13,642 nucleotides of DNA from Methanodesulfokora sp964525965 (GTDB lineage Archaea; Korarchaeota; Korarchaeia; Korarchaeales; Korarchaeaceae): NCBI GenBank assembly GCA_964525965.1, contig CAZGKA010000111.1, positions 1 to 13,642 of the forward strand, read 5' to 3'. The notes beneath the pieces are model-generated. The model did not search any database, was not told where the DNA came from, and saw only the letters and a program-made list of their open reading frames with translations. Position 1 is the stretch's first letter, and the number at the start of each line of letters is the position of its first letter. Position numbers and translations under genes: made by a program. Below, in pieces: positions 13,513 through 13,642 of this stretch.

Positions 13513-13642
13513 ATGAAGAGGTTCGCAACTGTTGGAATCCTGACCGTGCTTGTGGCCCTGCTGCTGGTGGGCGTCTCCCCGCTGGCGGCAACGCCCATCT
13601 CAGACTTCCCAGCGCCCTTCGTGCAGGGAGGAACCATATACG
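13513..13642 (+). CDS. Secreted protein with signal peptide, probably S-layer-like (N-terminal fragment)
   Basis: Only 43 codons are in the window. The product begins MKRFATVGILTVLVALLLVG followed by VSPLAATPIS: a basic start, a hydrophobic core and a small-residue region, i.e. a Sec signal peptide probably cut near LAA or ATP. The mature start reads SDFPAPFVQGG, which resembles the YPAPFV motif near the N-terminus of several archaeal S-layer proteins. Start ATG 13513 has a perfect GGAGGTG 5 bases upstream and a strong TATA box, fitting a highly expressed surface protein. Signal peptide and expression signals are seen directly; the S-layer identity is inferred from a short motif. Confidence 0.6.
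   Translation, partial: MKRFATVGILTVLVALLLVGVSPLAATPISDFPAPFVQGGTIY

Overview
The window comes from a thermophile-like archaeon, most plausibly a deep TACK lineage such as Korarchaeota. The reasoning is as follows. RNA polymerase subunit B is a single unsplit polypeptide. There is a family D DNA polymerase large subunit, which Crenarchaeota lack. Primase, GINS, PCNA, Elf1, L44e, S27e and aIF2-alpha are all archaeal/eukaryal in type, and promoters have TATA boxes. The gene order (PriL before PriS, DP2 heading the cluster without DP1) does not look like Thermococcales. The phylum is inferred from gene content and general sequence character; no tree was computed.

Left arm (1-3527, minus strand): rpoH followed by rpoB, the start of an RNA polymerase operon. 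rpoB runs off the left edge and lacks its C-terminal zinc-binding clamp region. RpoH carries an unusual basic N-terminal extension of about 40 residues. A gene-free stretch of about 330 bases (3528-3856) holds divergent promoters and an inverted repeat. It is followed by a solitary 2-oxoacid:ferredoxin oxidoreductase gamma-subunit gene (3857-4432, plus).

Middle: a small Elf1 transcription elongation factor gene (minus) ends beside the gamma-subunit gene. By homology it appears to begin at a CTG codon. About 100 bases with back-to-back TATA boxes separate it from the long plus-strand cluster.

Replication-translation cluster (about 4824-13170, plus): PolD DP2, an RPA14-like single-OB-fold protein, PCNA, primase large subunit, primase small subunit, GINS (Gins51 type), ribosomal proteins L44e and S27e, and aIF2-alpha. 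Genes overlap or are only a few bases apart, so one or a few polycistronic transcripts are likely. The core is a conserved archaeal association of fork proteins with translation genes. The DP2 and OB-fold genes at the head make it an unusually complete replisome operon: polymerase, ssDNA binding, clamp, priming and helicase cofactor. The adjacent PriS and GINS proteins share a similar C-terminal domain, visible directly in the sequence.

Right arm: a tRNA-Thr(CGU) gene (minus) lies just after aIF2-alpha, where Nop10 often sits in other archaea. A gene-poor stretch of about 245 bases follows, with tandem 10-bp repeats, a strong TATA box and a leader hairpin that partly covers the ribosome binding site. 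It leads into the beginning of a secreted, probably S-layer-like, protein cut by the right edge. No CRISPR array, insertion sequence or phage gene was seen.
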